Part shown: in pieces, positions 42,207 through 51,027 of the stretch | Numbering within the stretch: position 1 is the first letter of the stretch | How the letters are laid out: each line of letters begins with the position of its first letter | Assembly: GCA_022711465.1 (NCBI GenBank) | Contig: JAKLEZ010000014.1 | Span: forward strand, 104,585-168,584 | Length of the DNA stretch: 64,000 nucleotides | Direction: 5' to 3' | From: Planctomycetota bacterium | GTDB lineage: Bacteria > Planctomycetota > Phycisphaerae > UBA1845 > PWPN01 | The notes under the pieces: model-generated | Told to the model about the DNA's origin: nothing | The model's database searches: none | Seen by the model: only the letters and a program-made list of their open reading frames with translations | Position numbers and translations under genes: made by a program

Positions 42207-44948
42207 TCACCCGCCGAGGGAATCGAGCAGCAGCTTCGCCCTGCCCGGCGAACCCACCAGGTAGACTGGCGACGGTGTGGGCAGGACCGATATTGTCGCC
42301 GCCGGATTGCCCATCAGGTCCAAACACCGCGCCCCAGCCGGAATGGTGATCGTCCCATGCGGCGACTCGTGTTCCCGCCAGAGGACAAGCACCGATCTCC
42401 CTGGAGACTCGAAGGCATAGCAGTGATCGGACCCGGGCAGGTTCTTGTCCCCCGCGAAAACCGGTTCGGGCCCCAGCAGGTCGGTGAAGACGGCCAAGGC
42501 CGGAAACACCTTGCGGGGAGCGCCGCCGCGGGAGAACAGGCAGCACTCGAATCCCCACTCGTTCACCGCCTCGTTGGCCCCTGAATGGAGGAAGAGCTTC
42601 TTGACGCCCCGGCCGAGCATGATCGTAAACAGCCGGATGGTGTACTCGGCGCACTGCCGTTCGCTTGCCAGCGGGCTGACCCACGACCATCCGTTCTCGA
42701 AGAATGGTCGCCAGGGAAGGTCGTCCACCGCGTAGTAGGATACCTCGGTGATCCAGATCGGCTTGCGCCCGCCGTGCTGGTCCATGAGTGCCGCCAGGGC
42801 GTCCATCTCTGCGATGAAGCCCTCGGGGCGACCACGACCCGGATAGGCATGCAGATTGAAGATGTCGACGTACTTCAGGCAGCCGGCCTCGATGACCTCG
42901 CGGGTCATCAGGCCCGGTGGGCCGGCGATACCGCCGATGACCCTGCAGCCGGGATCACCCCGGCGCATGGCGGCCGCGGTGGCCTTCAACAGCCCGACAT
43001 AGTCGGCCGGCGTGTAGCGCTTACCGGGATAGCCCTGGATGCGTTGACCGGGAAGGGCGTAATCGGTGTAGATCGGCTCGTTGAGGAACTCCCAGACATG
43101 GATCCGATCCCGGTATCGGCCCACGGTCTTCTCGGCGAAGTCGGCCAAGTGCCTGGGTTCCTTCGGCCCCCAGGACTGTCGCAGCCGAACACCAGGGTAT
43201 CCCTCAACCGGCAGGTCCGCCGGCGCCTCCGATGACCAGCGTGTTGAGGGGAAAGGAGGAAGCAACGGCAGGACTTGTGCCCCCGCGCCCAGCACGCGGT
43301 CCAATTGAGCGTCCGCTGCCTGCCAATGGAAGTCGCCGGGAGACGGCTCGATGTCCTGCCACTTGAGGGACCAGTCGCGATACCATGAGACGCCGGCCAT
43401 GCCGGCCAGCCGAATGAGATCGGCGCTGGCGAAGGCATGGTTGATACCCAGCACGGTGTCGCTCGTGGTTCGCCTGGGGACCGTCGCGAGCGACAGGCTC
43501 CGGGACTCGATCCGGCCTTCCAGATCGAACCGGGCCAGGATCCGGCAGTATCCCCGCCATTCAGCCGGAAGGCGGATCTCGCGCTCGGCCGCCGATCCGG
43601 CCGGCACGGCCAGTGATTCCGCGGGAAGGGTGATCGGGCGATCGAAGAAGTCGCGGACCTCGAAGCTGACCTTCACGTCGGCGGGTGATGGGGAATCGTT
43701 GTATCCCCGCAAGCGCAGTGCGATACATTCACCCTGTTCGCAAATGCCCGAGTTTCCCGGCGGATCCAACGCCGCCTCGACCGCCGCTCTCGGCTGGAAG
43801 GACGTGGCCCGCTCGCCTTTCTCCAGCTGGATCGCGTCGATATCCACGCTGACGTCTCGTTCCTCGCTCACGTCCGGCCCGATGGTCGCGAAAACGAATC
43901 GGTAAGGGGGACGGAACGTGAAGGCACATCGCTTCCAGGAATCGGAAAGCGTGACCTGTTGTCTCAGGTCCTTCGGGCTGCCCTCGGGATCCTGCGAACG
44001 CACGCCGAGAATCGCCTTGACACCGCTCGGGCTCGCCCGCATGTCGCAGGAGATCGTATAGGCCAGGCCCTTCTCCACCGGAATCCAGCCGACGTGAGCG
44101 GCCAGCGGCTGCCGTTCGTGATGGACAGTCGGCTTGAAGTAGTCGAAGTAGAGAACCGGTGTCCGACCGCCGCCGAGGGAGATGCGCAGAAACGACGCTC
44201 CCGAAGTGCCGCCCGAGGTCTGGACATTCCCGTGGAGGCCGGCCAGACATCCCCAGCCGACTTTTCTGCCCAGCGAGGACCACCCGGCCGCTCCAAGCTC
44301 GAAGGAGCCATTGGGGACCAGATTGCGGCCGCCCGCGGGAACGATCGTGTCGGTGAACTCGATCGGCTGGCCCGCCACCTCGAGGAGTCTGACCTCGTCG
44401 AGATAGAATGTGCCCGGCTCGTTGAACCAGAACTGGAGTCGACTGGTCTGGCTGACGGATGCGGTGGCCCGGAAGACGCGGCGGAATTCCTGCCACGCGG
44501 GCGTGACGGGCAACCCGGCCTGTAAGCCACATGACTCCCATGAACGCGTGTCGTTGATGGCAACGTTCACGTTTCCGCCGGCAAGTCCCTCGGCCCGAGC
44601 CCGGCAGGAGAACTCATAGACTTTGCCCTTCTCCAGGCTGACAAGCCCGACCTGGGCCAGCATTGCGTGGCTCGCCCCGGATTTGCCCTCGCACCGGGTG
44701 CAGGTCAGCTTTGCGCAGGGATTGCCCCCCACCATCTCAACGTCGAGCCGCTGGGTGACATGCTCGTCGCCGGCGATCTGCCATCCCTCCGGCTTGTCAT
44801 TCTTGACGATCGAGAACGCGCCATTCCGGACCAGACTCACGGCCTCCGGCCGGCTCTGAGGTCGTTCCGACTTGTCTTGCCCGAAAGAGGTTGAAAGGGG
44901 TATGCAGACCGACAGGGCGACGGCGAGCATTGAGGTGAATCGGATCAT
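42207..44948 (-). CDS. Exported clan GH-A glycoside hydrolase with carbohydrate-binding domains
   Basis: The 913-residue product has a signal peptide (FTSMLAVALSVCIPLSTSFG). Two carbohydrate-binding-type beta domains follow (about 40-210 and 225-400; SRLQFWFNEPGTFYLDEVRL, VDIDAIQLEKGERATSFQP), then a beta linker. A (beta/alpha)8 barrel (about 480-800) has acid/base E624 in WEFLNEPIY and nucleophile E735 in KPIWITEVSYY, the clan GH-A arrangement. A C-terminal beta domain ends it. Family could be GH5- or GH39-like; I cannot decide. GGAGG nine bases before ATG 44948 supports the start. It follows the PurM-like gene by 32 bases, so it may be the last gene of that minus-strand operon. Confidence 0.88.
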   Translation of the reverse strand: MIRFTSMLAVALSVCIPLSTSFGQDKSERPQSRPEAVSLVRNGAFSIVKNDKPEGWQIAGDEHVTQRLDVEMVGGNPCAKLTCTRCEGKSGASHAMLAQVGLVSLEKGKVYEFSCRARAEGLAGGNVNVAINDTRSWESCGLQAGLPVTPAWQEFRRVFRATASVSQTSRLQFWFNEPGTFYLDEVRLLEVAGQPIEFTDTIVPAGGRNLVPNGSFELGAAGWSSLGRKVGWGCLAGLHGNVQTSGGTSGASFLRISLGGGRTPVLYFDYFKPTVHHERQPLAAHVGWIPVEKGLAYTISCDMRASPSGVKAILGVRSQDPEGSPKDLRQQVTLSDSWKRCAFTFRPPYRFVFATIGPDVSEERDVSVDIDAIQLEKGERATSFQPRAAVEAALDPPGNSGICEQGECIALRLRGYNDSPSPADVKVSFEVRDFFDRPITLPAESLAVPAGSAAEREIRLPAEWRGYCRILARFDLEGRIESRSLSLATVPRRTTSDTVLGINHAFASADLIRLAGMAGVSWYRDWSLKWQDIEPSPGDFHWQAADAQLDRVLGAGAQVLPLLPPFPSTRWSSEAPADLPVEGYPGVRLRQSWGPKEPRHLADFAEKTVGRYRDRIHVWEFLNEPIYTDYALPGQRIQGYPGKRYTPADYVGLLKATAAAMRRGDPGCRVIGGIAGPPGLMTREVIEAGCLKYVDIFNLHAYPGRGRPEGFIAEMDALAALMDQHGGRKPIWITEVSYYAVDDLPWRPFFENGWSWVSPLASERQCAEYTIRLFTIMLGRGVKKLFLHSGANEAVNEWGFECCLFSRGGAPRKVFPALAVFTDLLGPEPVFAGDKNLPGSDHCYAFESPGRSVLVLWREHESPHGTITIPAGARCLDLMGNPAATISVLPTPSPVYLVGSPGRAKLLLDSLGG

Positions 44949-44980
44949 GAGGCGGATCCTCCGTGGAAGGCTCGCCGCAT

Positions 44981-46084
44981 TCACCGGACCTGGAGCGTGT
45001 CTCCTTCAAAGGTCAGGCCGAGCGGCACGATCTCCACCGCCTTGCGCGAGCCCTGCCGCCGCACTTCGCCCGCTCGCCAGGCGTGGTAGCCGGTTCGCCT
45101 GGCGACCTCGACGCAGGGGGTGGCCTGTTCCGGGGCGACATAGCCCGCGAACCCGACGCCCATGTTGAACGTGGCAAAGGCTTCGCGGACGTCCACCGGT
45201 CCGGCCTTCATGATGAACCTGAAAACCGGGGGCGGCTCGCGGGTTTCGGTGATGCGATAGACGAATGGCTCTTCCAGGCGCATCAGTTTGCGCCAGCCGT
45301 GCCCGGTCACGTGGGCGGCATAGTGCAGGCGGATCCCCGCCTGCTGACAGGCGGTTACGAATCGCACGTAGATCACCGACGGGTCGAGCAGGGCCTCGCC
45401 GTAGGTCCGGCCATCATCGATGCGGGCCAGGTAACCCTCGGGCAGCCGATCCGCCAGGGCCCGGCACAGGGTCAGCCCGTTGGTCTGCACGCCGGAACTG
45501 GCCAGCAGGATGATGGCGTCCCCGTCGCGCACATCGCCGACGATTCGGTGGGACTTGGGGGCGATTCGTCCGATGGCTGATCCCGCCAGCACGATGGCAT
45601 CAGGGCGGACGATGCCCTTGAGCGCCGGCGTCTCCCCGCCTCCCCAGACGGCGTTGGCCTGCAAGCATCCCTCGGCGAACCCGGCCGCCAGGTCCTCCGC
45701 ACGAGCGGCATTCTCAAACCAGGCGGCGTCGCCGACGGCGGCGTGCATGGCCACGGAGATCGGCAGAGCCCCGACGGTGACCAGGTCGTTGACGATCGTG
45801 GCCACGGTATCGATGCCCACGTTGCGGTAGAGGCTTCGCCCGGTGAGTGTGAGCATGGCGTCGGCCACGAGGTTCTTCGTGCCCAAGCCTTCCTCGACAT
45901 GGGCCAGGTACTCGTTCGGGGTCTCAACCAGATAGGCGCTCTCCCCGCGAATTGCGGCCGGTTCGGAGAGCCCGTGGCCGCTCAACGCGCCGGTCGTCGT
46001 CGCCGCTTGCTTCTGGCAGACCCGCTTAAAGGCGTCCAGCGTGCCGTAGTTGACGCCGGTTTGCTCGTAGCTCAGAGAACTCAT
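44981..46084 (-). CDS. Divergent PurM-like (AIR synthase-related) protein
   Basis: The 367-residue protein has the two-domain PurM fold signs: VNYGTLDAFKR at the start, NVGIDTVATIVNDLVTVGALP, GFAEGCLQANAVWGGGETPAL, ILLASSGVQTNGLTLCR and ATFNMGVGFAGYV. The SGTDGVGTK loop of true AIR synthases is replaced by HVEEGLGTK, so the ligand site is altered. It is therefore a PurM paralogue (AIR synthase-related), and purine synthesis is not assured. ATG 46084 is preferred; GTG 46102 is possible. It sits between a small membrane protein (42 bases upstream) and the GH-A hydrolase (32 bases downstream), with no other pur gene nearby. Confidence 0.75.
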   Translation of the reverse strand: MSSLSYEQTGVNYGTLDAFKRVCQKQAATTTGALSGHGLSEPAAIRGESAYLVETPNEYLAHVEEGLGTKNLVADAMLTLTGRSLYRNVGIDTVATIVNDLVTVGALPISVAMHAAVGDAAWFENAARAEDLAAGFAEGCLQANAVWGGGETPALKGIVRPDAIVLAGSAIGRIAPKSHRIVGDVRDGDAIILLASSGVQTNGLTLCRALADRLPEGYLARIDDGRTYGEALLDPSVIYVRFVTACQQAGIRLHYAAHVTGHGWRKLMRLEEPFVYRITETREPPPVFRFIMKAGPVDVREAFATFNMGVGFAGYVAPEQATPCVEVARRTGYHAWRAGEVRRQGSRKAVEIVPLGLTFEGDTLQVR

Positions 46085-46126
46085 GCTGATGTTGTAGAGC
46101 ACGCGGCCGGGCGGGTCAAACCAGGA

Positions 46127-46570
46127 TCAGCGATCCTCGTCCTCGGGTTCACGAGGCGGATCGGCAGGCGATCCCGACGTCGATGTGTCTTCGCCGGCGG
46201 GGGCTTGACTCGCCAGCCAACTGTGCCGGGCGGAGTTGAGGAACATCAGCGCGAAGATGAGCACCAGGACGCCGTTCGGGATGTCACCCTGCGACAGCCA
46301 GATTAATGCCTCGATGCCCAGGGCCAGCCCGACCACGCCCGAAGCGATCGCGTCCGCCAGGAGCGCCCCGCTCCATCCGGTCCACGCCAGGGCGGCGACG
46401 ATCAGCATGGCCACGCCACCGATCCGCATCATCCAGTTGAACGCCTCGACCGACTTGTTGTAGAAGTCGGAATCGCTCGCACCCATGCGCGGGAACCAGA
46501 CACCAATCACCAGCATGAGAGCGCCGGCGATCAGAGCGGGAAACACAATCTGGTGCGTGTCCTGGCGCAT
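46127..46570 (-). CDS. Small multi-pass membrane protein
   Basis: The 147-residue protein has about four hydrophobic segments: IVFPALIAGALMLVIGVWF, GGVAMLIVAALAWTGW, GVVGLALGIEALIWLS and GVLVLIFALMFLN. An acidic, proline-rich tail follows (GSPADPPREPEDEDR). A strong AAAGGAGG nine bases upstream fixes ATG 46570; the longer frame upstream is shadow of the nitrilase gene. The nitrilase ends 16 bases before it and the PurM-like gene starts 42 bases after it, so it belongs to the same transcript. Family not recognised. Confidence 0.8.
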   Translation of the reverse strand: MRQDTHQIVFPALIAGALMLVIGVWFPRMGASDSDFYNKSVEAFNWMMRIGGVAMLIVAALAWTGWSGALLADAIASGVVGLALGIEALIWLSQGDIPNGVLVLIFALMFLNSARHSWLASQAPAGEDTSTSGSPADPPREPEDEDR

Positions 46571-46586
46571 GTGCGAGCTCCTCCTT

Positions 46587-47999
46587 TCAGAAACGATACA
46601 GCGCCACGCGGCGTTCATCAAAGATGTCGGTCCGGGGGGCCACGGTTTTGTCGCCGGCCGCCGACAGGTCGATTCGGGCGACGGCTTCTCTGGGATCGTT
46701 CGCGGAGGCATGGGCCAGCACCGAGCCATCCGGATGGATGATGACCCCCGTCTGCCGGCTTGCGCCGGCGACGAAGACGCGGTTTTCGAGGGCCCGGGTT
46801 CGCAGCAGGGCCAGATCCTCGGGCGCATCGAAGACCAGCAGGATCTCCAGACCTTCCAGGGCCAGGCATCTCGGCCCGGTGAACGATCGGACCGCCTGCC
46901 CGGAGACGCACCCCACCCGGGCCGGCCCCAACGTGAACAAGTCGGTCCGCATGGGAAACGTCGCTGCTCGAATGCCAAAGGCGTTGGCCAGCATCGCCAA
47001 CCGCTCCGCCGATTCCTCCCCGGTCATGTTTGCGAGCAGGATCTCGACCCCCTGGCGCTGCAGCGGTTGAAAGAGGTTCTCGCCCATCCCGCCGGTGAAC
47101 CGGCCCTCGATCACCTGGGTGGGCACGGCCGCCACGGTGACCTCGCGTGCCTGGCCGCTCGCGGGCCGTACCGGCGGCCGGTCGTCTAGCAGCCGTTCGC
47201 GCCACGCATCCGCCACCCACACGCGTCGGGAGGCCCCGCGCGGCAGCTCCGCGACGACCACGACATCGCCTTCCGGCGGGGCCTCGGCGGCGACCGACCC
47301 GTCCGCTCGGACGATGCGGCTCATGCCCACGTAGCCGGTACCCGGCATCTCCAGGCCGGCCTTGTCGGCGCAGATGAACGGCAGCCCGAACTCCCGAGCC
47401 CGAGCCTCGATCATGAAGCCGGTCTGCGGGTTTTCGAATTCCCCCGGATTGCGGGCGGCATTGATCCAGCAGGTCGGGAGGACAATCAACTCCGCTCCGT
47501 CGGCCGCCAGCGTGGCAATGATCTCCGGCACCCGGGCTTCGGCACAGATGGCCACGCCGATCCGCCCGACCGGCGTGTCGAACGCCCGGATCTCGTCACC
47601 TGGAGTGTACCAGTCGCGGTCTGCATTCCACAGGAACCGCTTGCGCGCCCGGCCGACCTCGCACCCACGGTGGTCGATGACCACGGCCGTGTTGTGCAGG
47701 GCCGCCCCGGTGTCCTCCACGAACCCGCAGACCAAGGTCATACGGTGCTTTGCGGTCCGCCGGGCCAGCCAGGCCACGAACGCTTCACTGTTCAGATGGT
47801 CGCCTTCACGGTAGGAGCGTATCGAGCCGAGCAGATAGGCCGGGTAAGCGCATTCCGGCAGGACGAGCAATTCGGCACGCCGGGCGGCCGCCTGGATCAT
47901 GGCCTGCTCGATGGACGCGAGCGTGGCGGTGGCCTCGTTCATCAGCCGAGCGGTGATCTGGCCGGCGGCAAGTCGGATCCTGCCTTGTTGGGGTTCCAT
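46587..47999 (-). CDS. Carbon-nitrogen hydrolase with a second, degenerate nitrilase domain
   Basis: The 470-residue protein has an N-terminal nitrilase-superfamily domain (1-265) with the complete triad: E49 in LVLPECAYP, K120 in RARKRFLW and C152 in VAICAEARVPE. The C-terminal half (about 270-470) has the same strand pattern (REVTVAAVPTQVIEG, LEILLVFDAPEDLALLRTRA, FVAGASRQTG). It lacks the triad: LLANMTG replaces the Glu segment and VGCVSGQA the Cys segment. It should hydrolyse an amide or nitrile; substrate unknown. ATG 47999 starts the conserved domain. It is divergent from the J-protein gene and heads the minus-strand run membrane protein / PurM-like / GH-A. Confidence 0.88.
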   Translation of the reverse strand: MEPQQGRIRLAAGQITARLMNEATATLASIEQAMIQAAARRAELLVLPECAYPAYLLGSIRSYREGDHLNSEAFVAWLARRTAKHRMTLVCGFVEDTGAALHNTAVVIDHRGCEVGRARKRFLWNADRDWYTPGDEIRAFDTPVGRIGVAICAEARVPEIIATLAADGAELIVLPTCWINAARNPGEFENPQTGFMIEARAREFGLPFICADKAGLEMPGTGYVGMSRIVRADGSVAAEAPPEGDVVVVAELPRGASRRVWVADAWRERLLDDRPPVRPASGQAREVTVAAVPTQVIEGRFTGGMGENLFQPLQRQGVEILLANMTGEESAERLAMLANAFGIRAATFPMRTDLFTLGPARVGCVSGQAVRSFTGPRCLALEGLEILLVFDAPEDLALLRTRALENRVFVAGASRQTGVIIHPDGSVLAHASANDPREAVARIDLSAAGDKTVAPRTDIFDERRVALYRF

Positions 48000-48032
48000 G
48001 GCGGCACCGATCGTAGGATGCGCGCCCTCGCT

Positions 48033-48060
48033 TTGCAACGCTCTTGGGTATCCCTATAAT
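48033..48060 (+). promoter_or_regulatory. Sigma-70-type promoter of the J-protein operon
   Basis: TTGCAA (48033-48038; or TTTGCA one base earlier with a 17-base spacer) and TATAAT (48055-48060). GGAGG at 48071-48075 precedes ATG 48090 at a rather long 14 bases. Confidence 0.6.
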
Positions 48061-48089
48061 TCGTACTGCTGGAGGCATAAAGCGCGATT

Positions 48090-49148
48090 ATGGCTGAGCG
48101 CGACTACTACGAAGTGCTAGGTGTCTCGCGGAGCGCGACTCCTGACCAGATCAAGAGCGCCTATCGCAGACTGGCCAAGAAATTCCACCCCGACCGCAAT
48201 CCCAACGACAAGACCGCTGAATCCCGGTTCAAGGAGGTTCAGGCGGCTTACGAAGTGCTGAGCGATCCGCAGCAGCGTCAGCGGTACGACACGTTCGGTT
48301 ACACCGGGCCGCGTTCAGGTGAAGGTCCGCAAGGCTGGCGTTCGGGTCCGGCCCGCGAGCACGTCTATACCTGGCGGAACGGCGGTGGCCCGGACATTCC
48401 GGCGGAGAATCTGGAGGACCTGTTCCAGGTTTTCGCCGGCCAGGGCGGCTTCGGCGGATTAGGCGGCGGGGGGCGCGGCGGGGGTGCTGCCGATGGCATC
48501 TTCGAGCAGTTCTTCGGCGGAAGACGGGGGCGCGGTGGTCGCAGCGGTCGTGGGGGGCGTGATCGGACCACAGAGGCGGCCGAGGGCCACCAGGATCCGG
48601 GCCAGGACATCGAGCACCCGGTCAGCTTGACGTTCGAACAGGCGGTTCACGGCACGGCCCTGGATCTGCAGTTGACCCCGGCGGGCGGCGGCGTGGCGGA
48701 GGCCGTCCGGGTGAAGATTCCCCCGGGTGTGGCCGAGGGCCAGCGGGTTCGTGTCCGCGGCAAGGGCGGGCCCAGCGTTGCGGGCCGTGCGTCCGGCGAC
48801 CTTTACATTGTCTGCCACATCCGGCCGCACGCGTTCTTCCGACGGATGGGCCATGACATCTACCTCGAATTGCCCCTCACGATCAGCGAGGCGGTGCTGG
48901 GCACCAAGGTCGAGATCCCCACGCTGGAGGGTAAGAGCGTCCTGACCGTGCCCCCGGGCACGCCGAGCGGCTCGAAGCTCCGGCTCAAGGGCCAGGGGGT
49001 GAAACCGCCGGGCGACAAGCCGCCGGGCGATTTGTATGCCGTGATTCGGATCGTTCCCCCGAAATCGCTCACCCCGCGGCAGCGAGAGCTGTATGAGCAA
49101 CTGCGCATGGTGGGTGAAGATTCGCCCCGTCAGGGGCTGGGCTGGTGA
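48090..49148 (+). CDS. Type II J-domain chaperone (CbpA/DnaJ-like, no zinc finger)
   Basis: The 352-residue protein has an N-terminal J domain (1-68; YYEVLGVSRSATPDQIKSAY, HPD at about 35-37). A Gly/Phe/Arg-rich linker follows (about 100-165; FAGQGGFGGLGGGGRGGG), then a DnaJ C-terminal peptide-binding domain (about 175-335; ISEAVLGTKVEIPTLEG, LRLKGQGVKPPG). The CxxCxGxG zinc repeats of DnaJ are absent, so it is a CbpA-type co-chaperone for an Hsp70. A small membrane protein gene follows at once (GTGA junction), and a third gene follows that. A specialised role with those membrane proteins is possible (inference). Confidence 0.93.
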   Translation: MAERDYYEVLGVSRSATPDQIKSAYRRLAKKFHPDRNPNDKTAESRFKEVQAAYEVLSDPQQRQRYDTFGYTGPRSGEGPQGWRSGPAREHVYTWRNGGGPDIPAENLEDLFQVFAGQGGFGGLGGGGRGGGAADGIFEQFFGGRRGRGGRSGRGGRDRTTEAAEGHQDPGQDIEHPVSLTFEQAVHGTALDLQLTPAGGGVAEAVRVKIPPGVAEGQRVRVRGKGGPSVAGRASGDLYIVCHIRPHAFFRRMGHDIYLELPLTISEAVLGTKVEIPTLEGKSVLTVPPGTPSGSKLRLKGQGVKPPGDKPPGDLYAVIRIVPPKSLTPRQRELYEQLRMVGEDSPRQGLGW

Positions 49149-49162
49149 AAGGAAGTCCTGGG

Positions 49163-49555
49163 ATGGCCGGCGTCGAGGAAAACCGCCGTCAGCGCACTGC
49201 TTTGATTCTCGTCCTGTTCGGAGCGGGCCTGATCATTCTCGGCTTCATCCTCAGCCTTCGTCAGCAGGAGGAAATGGAGACCGTCACCAAGCCGGTGACG
49301 ACGATGAGCGCCGAGCAACGCTCTTCGTGGGCCCAGGCGATCCGGCAGTTTCTTTTCTTGATGCTTGTCATTCTCGGCGTGTTTTCCGTCGGCACCTTGG
49401 CCTTTCTGCGTTGGAGCAGGCGATTCCGGCAGTGGCTGCTGCGCAAACCCCCGGCGGCCACGCCGAATGGGGATGTCTGGGCGATGCACCGTTTGCCCGA
49501 GGAGGAGAGCGAGGAATCGCCGCCCGAAGAACCGCCGCCGGGCACACAGGAATGA
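49163..49555 (+). CDS. Small two-helix membrane protein
   Basis: The 130-residue product has two membrane helices (TALILVLFGAGLIILGFIL and FLFLMLVILGVFSVGTLAFL), a basic loop (RWSRRFRQWLLRK) and an acidic proline-rich C-tail (PEEESEESPPEEPPPG). ATG 49163 has AAAGGAAG seven bases upstream; an in-frame GTG at 49145 overlapping the J-protein stop is the alternative. It sits between the J-protein and a larger membrane protein on one transcript. I do not recognise the family. Confidence 0.75.
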   Translation: MAGVEENRRQRTALILVLFGAGLIILGFILSLRQQEEMETVTKPVTTMSAEQRSSWAQAIRQFLFLMLVILGVFSVGTLAFLRWSRRFRQWLLRKPPAATPNGDVWAMHRLPEEESEESPPEEPPPGTQE

Positions 49556-49572
49556 CCTTTGGGAGGCAGACT

Positions 49573-50739
49573 GTGAGCAGTGAGCTTCTACTGGATGAGG
49601 CGCTGGGTAGTACTCCGGTGATGGATGAAGGCATCGACCAGGCTCGGCCGCGGCAACCGCGGCTCGTCCAGGCCCTGATTGCCATGACCGCGGGCATTGC
49701 CGCCTTCATGGTCATCGGCGTCGTCACCGCGGGTGTCATCATGGGGGCGCCCTCTGCCGCCGGCCGCGGAGGCCCCATGCTGGCCGTCGTCGTGCTGCTC
49801 GCCTTCGGTCTGAGTGCCTGCGGGCTCATGATCGTCGGGATCTGCGTACTGCGCAAGCTGAGCCAGCTGTCGGAACAGGCGGCCTCGATCGAACACGGTA
49901 CCGCGATTTTGGCCGAGCGGAGTGTTGCCCGGCAAGCGGAAGAGAAGTCGGCGATCGGGCAACTGGATCTGACCGAGTTGCCCCGGCTCATGACCGAGAT
50001 CCGGGACATCCTGCTTCTGCCGGAAGAGCATCGCCAGCGGCGGTTCGAGCAGATCATTGAGTTTGAGTTCTCCCAGCGTCTGGCCCGGGCCCGGCAGTGC
50101 ACGGCGTCACGCGACTTCCACCACGCCCGCGAGGAGCTGAACATCCTGGCCGCTCGATTCGGCGAGGATGATCGCATTCGCGAGGCCCGAGGCACGCTGG
50201 AGCGAGTGGCCAAGGCCGCCGAGGAGCAGGACATCGTCAACGTCCGCCGCCAGATCCAGGACTTCATGGGTATGAACCGGTGGGACGAGGCCGAGAAGCT
50301 GGCCCGCGAGCTGACCGACAAGTACCCGAGCGCTCCCGACCCCGTCGCCCTCATCGAACACGTGTGCCGTGAACGCCAGGTTTACGAACAGCGGCAGCGA
50401 GTCCGGATCCTCGAGGAGATCCAGGGGTATGTTCATCAGCGACGGTGGAAAGAGGCTGCGGAGGGTACTCGCCAGTTCCTGGTCAGGTTCCCCGTCGGCC
50501 CCGACGCCGACAACCTTCGGACCCAGATCGATACCCTCGAGGCCAATGCCGAGATCCAGATCCGCCAGCAGCTCGAGAATCAGTTCAAGGACTGCCTCAA
50601 GCAGCAGCAGTACTGGGATGCCCTGGCCCTGGCCCGGCGGATCGTCACCGAGTACCCTTTCAGTCCGCAGGCCAACGCCCTCCGCGGGCGGGTCGCCCGG
50701 CTGGAGGAACTGGCCCGGACTCACCAGCCGCAGCGCTAG
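49573..50739 (+). CDS. Membrane-anchored helical/TPR-like protein
   Basis: The 388-residue product has two membrane helices in the first 95 residues (LIAMTAGIAAFMVIGVVTAG and MLAVVVLLAFGLSACGLMIV), then a long alpha-helical part. That part contains TPR-like pairs (DFHHAREELNILAARFGED, RWDEAEKLARELTDKYPSAP, YWDALALARRIVTEYPFSP). The soluble part may form a coiled coil and a TPR platform in the cytoplasm or periplasm. GTG 49573 has GGGAGG six bases upstream and is preferred; ATG 49552, overlapping the previous stop as ATGA, is an alternative. It is the third gene after the J-protein. No catalytic motif. Confidence 0.8.
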   Translation: MSSELLLDEALGSTPVMDEGIDQARPRQPRLVQALIAMTAGIAAFMVIGVVTAGVIMGAPSAAGRGGPMLAVVVLLAFGLSACGLMIVGICVLRKLSQLSEQAASIEHGTAILAERSVARQAEEKSAIGQLDLTELPRLMTEIRDILLLPEEHRQRRFEQIIEFEFSQRLARARQCTASRDFHHAREELNILAARFGEDDRIREARGTLERVAKAAEEQDIVNVRRQIQDFMGMNRWDEAEKLARELTDKYPSAPDPVALIEHVCRERQVYEQRQRVRILEEIQGYVHQRRWKEAAEGTRQFLVRFPVGPDADNLRTQIDTLEANAEIQIRQQLENQFKDCLKQQQYWDALALARRIVTEYPFSPQANALRGRVARLEELARTHQPQR

Positions 50740-51027
50740 GCCTTTGGCCAAGCGTCATCGGGCCACGGACGGGCAGCCGTCTCGGCCGCAGGCCCCAGGA
50801 GGACCCCCATGCGATGCATGGGTTTCGTTTCAGGTTCAAGAGCCCCTTCTGCCGATATCCTCTGCTGGACGAGGCACTTACATCAGGCTGGGGCGGTCGA
50901 GCTCACGGATTCAGGACTCGCGGATTCTCGATCCCGGCAGGACGTTCTGTGTCGCTGCTGCGATGCATGGTGTCGTTTTCGAAGGTGGACGGCAGATAGT
51001 CTCTGGCTCTTATCAACCGAGGTCAAC

